Notes under the pieces: model-generated
Told to the model about the DNA's origin: nothing
Database searches by the model: none
What the model saw: the letters and a program-made list of their open reading frames with translations, nothing else
NCBI RefSeq assembly: GCF_021277265.1
Contig: NZ_JAJSOH010000031.1
Location: 22,917 to 86,916 of the forward strand
Source of the DNA: Kineosporia rhizophila
Lineage (GTDB): Bacteria; Actinomycetota; Actinomycetes; Actinomycetales; Kineosporiaceae
Length of the DNA: 64,000 nucleotides
Direction of reading: 5' to 3'
Made by a program: the position numbers and the translations under genes
Part shown: one piece after another, positions 59,844 to 64,000 of the stretch
How the letters are laid out: each line of letters opens with the position of its first letter
Position numbering within the stretch: position 1 is the stretch's first letter

Positions 59844-60500
59844 TTAGCTCAGCTCACCGTTGCGCCACAGCTTCGCTGCGGCTTCCAGCTCGGTGCCGGT
59901 ACGGGCCAGCCCAGCGGCCCTACGGGTGAGCGCGCCGGCGGCCTCTTCCCCCGGCTCCAGCGAGGGCTCCAGGTCGGCGTTGACCGCCCAACCGGTGGCC
60001 ACCACGTGGCAGAAGGCGGCGGCCCGCTCCAGCGCAACGGCCAGATCACCGGTGAACGCCCCACCGAGGATGGCGTCGGACATGTCCTGGACCTCGGTCG
60101 GCCCCGGCGGTTCAGCCACCCCGGCCACCGCCTCGTGAACGGGGGCGCGGTGCCGACCGGTGTCGAACGCCCGGGCCATACCCACTGGGTCTCGGCGGAT
60201 ACCGGCCTGAAGCGCGTAGATGCGCCAGAGCGCGCCGGGGAGCGACTCCGCCGGGCGCGCCGCCCACAGCTCCGCGATCTCGTCCAGCCCCACCACGTCG
60301 GCCAGCGCCACGATGCGCGCTGTGGTGTCCGGGTCTCCCCCGCCGCGGGCGTGGTCGACCAACGCGGCCGCCGTGCGATGGGCCGCCTCGATGCGCTGCA
60401 CCGGGTCAGGGTCTCCGGGGAACGTGTCCATCACCGTCGGGCTGAAGAAGGCCGGGCGCCGAGGATGGGCATGCGCGCGATCCGAGGTCATTCGGAACAT
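59844..60500 (-). CDS. Unrecognised conserved-looking protein
   Basis: 218 residues from ATG 60500 (ATG 60491 is an alternative). Helix-rich and cytoplasmic: PTVMDTFPGDPDPVQRIEAAHRTAAALVDHARG, ARIVALADVVGLDEIAELWAARPAESLPGALWRIYALQAGIRRDPVGMARAFDTGR, DMSDAILGGAFTGDLAVALERAAAFCHVVATG. The regular helical pattern suggests a small all-alpha regulatory or adaptor protein, but I do not recognise the family. Codon use and frame are good. Located between pstS and a histone-H1-like gene, same strand. Confidence 0.7.
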   Translation of the reverse strand: MFRMTSDRAHAHPRRPAFFSPTVMDTFPGDPDPVQRIEAAHRTAAALVDHARGGGDPDTTARIVALADVVGLDEIAELWAARPAESLPGALWRIYALQAGIRRDPVGMARAFDTGRHRAPVHEAVAGVAEPPGPTEVQDMSDAILGGAFTGDLAVALERAAAFCHVVATGWAVNADLEPSLEPGEEAAGALTRRAAGLARTGTELEAAAKLWRNGELS

Positions 60501-60659
60501 GCTTCCATCGCCCGGCGCCGCTCGCAGCCCACGGTGGGGGCAAGGAACTTCACAACAAAGGACGGGGTGGTTGCGGACGGTGCCGGGAATAGGCCTATGG
60601 GGGGCGGTCGGGAAGGCGGCGGCTAGTCGGGGTTTGGGTGCTTCGCACTGCACACAGCA

Positions 60660-60693
60660 AAGGACCGGTACCCGCGTGGGGGTACCGGTCCTT
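60660..60693. terminator. Terminator hairpin after the H1-like gene
   Basis: AAGGACCGGTACCC (60660-60673) pairs with its exact complement at 60680-60693 over a 6-nt loop, 16 bp after the stop of the H1-like gene. Confidence 0.85.
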
Positions 60694-60708
60694 GCCCTAA
60701 TGCGCTGC

Positions 60709-63081
60709 TCAGGACGCCGACGGGTGCCCCGACTCAGGGGCGGGGTTCGTCGGCGTCGCGCCCATCGCCGCCAAGGTGGGGACATGGTGGGACGGCGGGG
60801 TCGGCTCATCGGCGGTGCGCATGTGCGTCCGGTGCAGAGCCTGGGCCAGGCTGGGCGGCGCCCCCTCAGCGGTCTGCTCTACAGCAGTGCTGACGGGTCC
60901 CTTCACATCCTGGCCGCTGATGGGCTCAGTAGAACCTTCCGCGGCCGGTGCAGAGCTCAGAGCCAGTTCGGACTCGGTGCGCTGCGACGGAATCGTGGTC
61001 TGCGCGGCCGGGCGAGTTGCCGCCTTCACAGCGCTGGAGCTCTTCTTCACTGCGGCCTTGCCGGCCCCCGGCTCTGTCGCGGACTTGGTCGCCGCCTCAC
61101 CAGCCTTGCTCGCAGAACGTTTCGGCGATGATGCGCGCGCGGCCGAGCGAGGTGCGATGGAAGTGGAACTGGCGGCTGACTGAGTGGTGGCCATCTTACG
61201 AGGGACAGCCTTGGCTGCAGGAGGGGCCGAGGTCGTCCGTGCGGCGGGCTTGGTCGCTGGTCCGGCGGCGGCCTTCTTCGTAGTGGTCCGGCCGGCCGGG
61301 CGTGTGGTGGTCGTCTTACGGGCGGCGGGACCGGTCGACGCGGTCTTACGGACCTTGGACGCGGTGGCCTTCTGGGCAGCAGCGGTCTTGGAGGCCGTTG
61401 TGCCGGTGGCCGCGTCGGCCGAGACTGCCTTCCGTGTAGAGGCCTGAGTGGCCGTCCTTGCGGTGGCGGTCTTCCTGGTCGCTGGGCTCTTCGTTGCGGT
61501 CGCCCGGGTCGCAGCAGTCTTGGTCGCGGCAGTCCTCGTGGTGCCCCGGCCAGCGGCAGACTTCACCGCAGCAGGCTTGGCCTCAGTCCCCCGGGCACTG
61601 GCGGTACTTCCGCGGCTTGCGGCCTTCTTCGTGGTTCCCCGGCTCGAAGCGGACTTGGTGCTGGTGGCCTTCTCAGCCCCGGCCCCGGTCGCTGTCCTGG
61701 ACGCCGCGGGCTTCGTCGCCGAAGTCTTCTTGGCCGCAGTCTTGCTCACTGCGGACTTCGAAGCGGCCGTCTTCTTGGAGCCGGCCCTCGCCGCGGGGGT
61801 GGCAGTCTTCGTCGCCACGGTCTTCCGGGCCGTGGTCTTCCCGGCGGGGCTCTTGCTCGGCGTGCTCTTGACCGCCGTACTCCTGGACGCCGTGGTCTTC
61901 TTCGCCGCGGCCTTGGTCGCGGTCGTCCTGGCCAAGCCCTTGGTCGCCGTCTTCTTCGCAGCCGCACTTGCCGCTGTCTTGGTCGCGGTCGTCCTGGCCA
62001 GGCCCTTGGTCGCCGTCTTCTTCGCAGCCGTCTTGGTGGCCGCCCCGGCCGCAGCCCTCTTGGTCACCGCCGTCCTGGCCGTGCCCTTGGCCGCAGTCCT
62101 GGCCGTGCCCTTGGCCGCCGTCTTGGCCGCAGCCGGCTTGGCCACCGTCCTGGAGGTTGCAGCCTTGGAGGCCGCCCGCGGCGCAGCCGTCTTTGCCGCG
62201 GCCGCAGACCTGGCGGCCGGGCGGGTAGTCGTCTTCTTGGCGGTGGGCCGGGCCGAAGAACGGGTGCCCGAGGGGGCCTTCGTGGTGGTCTTGGCCGCCG
62301 GGCGCGTGGTCTTCTTCGCTGCCGCAGCAGTCTTCCCGGCCCGCGAGGAAGCCTGCTTGGCAGCAGCCGAGGCGCTCTTGTTCGCTGCGGCCACGCCCCG
62401 GGTAGCAGCTGCGCTACCCGCCGGCTTCGAACCGACGCGCGTGGCCGCGGTCTTGCCGGCGCGAGCAGATGCAGTCTTCGCGGCGGTCGAAGCAGACTTG
62501 TTGGCGGAAGCCACGCTGCGCGCCGTAGAACCCGAACCGGCCGTCCTACCTGCGCGGGCAGACGCAGTCTTCGCCGCCTTGGACGCAGACTTGTTGGCCG
62601 AAGCCACACTACGAGCCACACCTGCACCCACCGCAGGTTTCGAACCTGCCCGCGTGACGGCGGTCTTCCCGGCCCGGGTCGAAGCGGTCTTGGCAGCACC
62701 CGAGGCAGACTTGTTGGCGGAGGCCACACTACGGGCCGCTGAACCAGCGCCAGTGGCGGTCTTGCCGGAGCGAGCAGAGGCGGTCTTCGCGGCGGTCGAG
62801 GCAGACTTGTTGGCCGAGGCCACGCTACGGGCGGCAGTCGCACTTCCCGCCGGCTTCGAACCGGTACGGGTGGTGGCGGTCTTGCCGGCGCGGGCCGACG
62901 CGGTCTTCGCGGCGGTCGAAGCAGACTTGTTGGCCGAGGCGACGCTGCGGGCGGTACCGGTCTTGGTAGTGGCGGCGGAGGTGGCCTTGCGGGCCGAGCG
63001 AGCAGCAGTCGCCGTCGCAACCGGCCGGGCGACCCGGTCGCCGGCCGGCTTCGTCGCCGCGGTGGTGGAGTTCGAGGGCAC
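60709..63081 (-). CDS. Histone-H1-like, Lys/Ala/Thr-rich repeat protein
   Basis: 790 residues from GTG 63081 with AGGAGG upstream. It is nearly all low complexity. Residues about 30-235 contain six tandem units of 31-41 residues with the core ARSVASANKSASTAAKTASA; residues 235-600 are AKKT/AAKT-rich with units such as TAAKKTATKGLARTTATK; the last 120 residues are less basic (PSLAQALHRTHMRTADEPTPPSH). Strong positive charge and Ala-helix propensity resemble eukaryotic H1 tails and bacterial HupS/Hc-type nucleoid proteins. DNA or polyphosphate binding is inference. There is no signal peptide or membrane segment. The length may vary by repeat slippage. Confidence 0.75.
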   Translation of the reverse strand: MPSNSTTAATKPAGDRVARPVATATAARSARKATSAATTKTGTARSVASANKSASTAAKTASARAGKTATTRTGSKPAGSATAARSVASANKSASTAAKTASARSGKTATGAGSAARSVASANKSASGAAKTASTRAGKTAVTRAGSKPAVGAGVARSVASANKSASKAAKTASARAGRTAGSGSTARSVASANKSASTAAKTASARAGKTAATRVGSKPAGSAAATRGVAAANKSASAAAKQASSRAGKTAAAAKKTTRPAAKTTTKAPSGTRSSARPTAKKTTTRPAARSAAAAKTAAPRAASKAATSRTVAKPAAAKTAAKGTARTAAKGTARTAVTKRAAAGAATKTAAKKTATKGLARTTATKTAASAAAKKTATKGLARTTATKAAAKKTTASRSTAVKSTPSKSPAGKTTARKTVATKTATPAARAGSKKTAASKSAVSKTAAKKTSATKPAASRTATGAGAEKATSTKSASSRGTTKKAASRGSTASARGTEAKPAAVKSAAGRGTTRTAATKTAATRATATKSPATRKTATARTATQASTRKAVSADAATGTTASKTAAAQKATASKVRKTASTGPAARKTTTTRPAGRTTTKKAAAGPATKPAARTTSAPPAAKAVPRKMATTQSAASSTSIAPRSAARASSPKRSASKAGEAATKSATEPGAGKAAVKKSSSAVKAATRPAAQTTIPSQRTESELALSSAPAAEGSTEPISGQDVKGPVSTAVEQTAEGAPPSLAQALHRTHMRTADEPTPPSHHVPTLAAMGATPTNPAPESGHPSAS
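62380..62990. repeat. Six tandem coding repeats in the H1-like gene
   Basis: Units of about 93-123 bp share the minus-strand core encoding (A/G)RSVASANKSASxAAKTAS(A/T)RAGKTA; five have ARSVASANKSAS intact and the sixth reads RGVAAANKSAS. Third-base differences show that the copies are not recent identical duplicates. Confidence 0.88.
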
Positions 63082-63236
63082 TGTGCCTCCTGGGTGGGGA
63101 CCGGCACTGCGTCCGGTTTCTGCCTGGCCTGAGCGACATCGGGTCGCGCCACTACATCGGCGGCTTGACAAGCCGCTTTAACCCGTTCAGCAGAACTTTT
63201 CACCCCGGAACCGGCGCGAACCCGGCATTCGCCCCC

Positions 63237-64000
63237 TCAGCTGGTGATGTCTTTCCTTTCGAAATGCCACCAGGCCCAGGCCAGCAGCACCACGCTGTAG
63301 CCCAGCGACCACAGCGCCCCCCGCACCATCGCGTTCCACACCACCTCCGTGCCCAGCACGTCGGTCCAGGCCAGCCAGTAGTGCGTGGGCAGGAATCGGC
63401 GCCATTCGCCGAGAGCCGTGATGGTGTCGAGGATGTTCGAAAGGATCACCAGCATCACCGCTCCCCCGACCGCGCCCAGCGGAGCGTCGGTGTACACCCC
63501 CACAAGGAAGGCGAGGGCGGCGACGAAGAGGAGGACCACGGTCAGGTAGGCGACCGCGATGATCAGGCGCACGATCATCTCTGAGCCCGAGATCGAGCCT
63601 CCCAGCGGGGTTCTCAGCGGAGCCCAGCCGTAGAACGCCCCACCCACCAGATAGGCCATCACCGGCAGCAGCACCAGGGCGAACACGCAGTAGCCCAGCG
63701 CCACAAGCAGTTTGCGGCGCAGCAGGGCCGAGCGCGGCACCGGGATGGCCAGCAGGTAGCGCAGACTGGACCAGCTGGCCTCGCTGGCCACCGTGTCGCC
63801 GGCGAACAGCGCCACGATCACCACCAGCAGGAAGCCGGAGCTGACGAACAGCGTGAACACGGTGAAGTTGGCCGCCCCGCTGGTGGCCAGGTCGACCAGC
63901 GCGGTCTGCGGATTGCCGTCGCCGGGCTCACCGAAGCTGAAGGCGGCCACCAGGATGAACGGCAGGGCCACCAGGAAGCCCAGCGAGATCTGGGTGCGGC
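63237..64000 (-). CDS. ABC-2-type permease, N-terminus outside the window
   Basis: The frame is open through the right edge; 254 codons are visible and the start lies outside. Six hydrophobic helices are seen: LGFLVALPFILVAAFSF, SGFLLVVIVALFAGD, KLLVALGYCVFALVLLPVMAYLVGG, LIIAVAYLTVVLLFVAALAFLVGV, LGAVGGAVMLVILSNIL and LWSLGYSVVLLAWAWWHFE. DTVASEASWSSLRYLLAIPVPRSALLRRKL is the ABC-2/NosY-type cytoplasmic loop. It is a drug/lipid export or gliding-type permease; its ATPase should lie just outside to the right. Confidence 0.85.
   Translation of the reverse strand, partial: RTQISLGFLVALPFILVAAFSFGEPGDGNPQTALVDLATSGAANFTVFTLFVSSGFLLVVIVALFAGDTVASEASWSSLRYLLAIPVPRSALLRRKLLVALGYCVFALVLLPVMAYLVGGAFYGWAPLRTPLGGSISGSEMIVRLIIAVAYLTVVLLFVAALAFLVGVYTDAPLGAVGGAVMLVILSNILDTITALGEWRRFLPTHYWLAWTDVLGTEVVWNAMVRGALWSLGYSVVLLAWAWWHFERKDITS

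Noticed and set aside
62380..62990. Direct repeats that could be mistaken for a CRISPR array
   Set aside because: Repeats are coding, of unequal length and differ at third positions; no unique spacers or cas genes.
61448..63181. A 577-codon plus-strand frame encoding a hydrophobic Ala/Val/Leu repeat protein
   Set aside because: It is the exact antisense of Lys/Ala/Thr-rich repeats (GCC/AAG codons read backward as GGC/CTT); no ribosome site, and the minus frame has AGGAGG plus a terminator.
1..64000. Mobile element, prophage, integron or CRISPR-Cas system
   Set aside because: No transposase, integrase, phage structural or cas genes, and no target-site-flanked inverted repeats were seen.

Overview
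This 64 kb window is chromosomal DNA from a high-GC, mycothiol-producing actinomycete. The markers are mshA and mshD, GlnR, CarD, an RsiG-type anti-sigma factor, a Cvn conservon, GTG/TTG starts and many apparently leaderless genes. Gene neighbourhoods match those of mycobacteria and streptomycetes (carD/lpqE/ispF/cysS/rlmB, HbhA/XRE/DUF2516, GlnR/mshD, senX3-regX3/phoU/gpm). Together with RsiG this suggests a sporulating or motile-spore actinomycete such as the Kineosporia group; that genus-level guess is inference only. I saw no phage, insertion sequence, plasmid or CRISPR signal. Coding is dense and largely housekeeping.

Layout. 0-9 kb: a truncated DUF4832 protein, a PPOX-class F420/flavin oxidoreductase, an MhuD-like haem-degrading monooxygenase, two small membrane proteins, tRNA-Thr(TGT), a two-gene membrane operon (substrate-binding/VWA protein plus a proline-rich tethered substrate-binding protein) and a saccharopine-dehydrogenase-like reductase. 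9-20.5 kb: MMPL transporter, PAS-PAS-GGDEF-EAL protein, membrane Ser/Thr kinase, CBS-pair protein, LacI regulator, UgpC/MsmK-type sugar ABC ATPase and a DUF4032 protein. 20.5-26.6 kb: rlmB, cysS, ispF, an inverted full-length ispD-like gene, a short second ispD-derived gene, carD and an LpqE-like lipoprotein. 26.6-34.4 kb: regX3-senX3 diverging from phoU, then gpm, a YbjN protein, mshA, a methyltransferase, dtd and rsiG. 34.5-41 kb: DUF2516, HbhA-like protein, XRE regulator, BKACE enzyme, ygfZ, fur, nitrobindin-like protein, DsrE-like protein and a membrane protein. 41-49 kb: glnR, mshD, ppk with a long lysine-rich N-terminus, a geranylgeranyl-reductase-family flavoprotein and mutT1. 48.7-54.6 kb: a Cvn conservon (histidine kinase, Roadblock, DUF742, GTPase) followed 17 bp later by a sugar-binding lipoprotein. 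55-64 kb: the pstSCAB phosphate importer, an unrecognised protein, a repeat-rich histone-H1-like protein and an ABC-2 permease cut by the window edge.

How the genes fit together. SenX3-RegX3, PhoU, PstSCAB and Ppk make up phosphate sensing, uptake and storage, and 11-nt-spaced GTTCACC-like repeats lie upstream of senX3/phoU and of pstS. GlnR controls nitrogen metabolism, and a GlnR-box-like site precedes its gene. RsiG and the GGDEF-EAL protein point to c-di-GMP-controlled development. CarD sits beside isoprenoid, Cys-tRNA and rRNA-methylation genes.

The most unusual observation is that IspD signatures appear divided between two convergent genes. The full-length protein keeps the CTP-binding loops but lacks the beta-arm DT-K and R motifs. 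The 156-residue neighbour keeps those motifs and lacks the CTP loops. A complementing heteromeric IspD is one explanation; a degenerating ancestral copy next to an acquired replacement is the other. All assignments come from reading the sequence; no database search was run.
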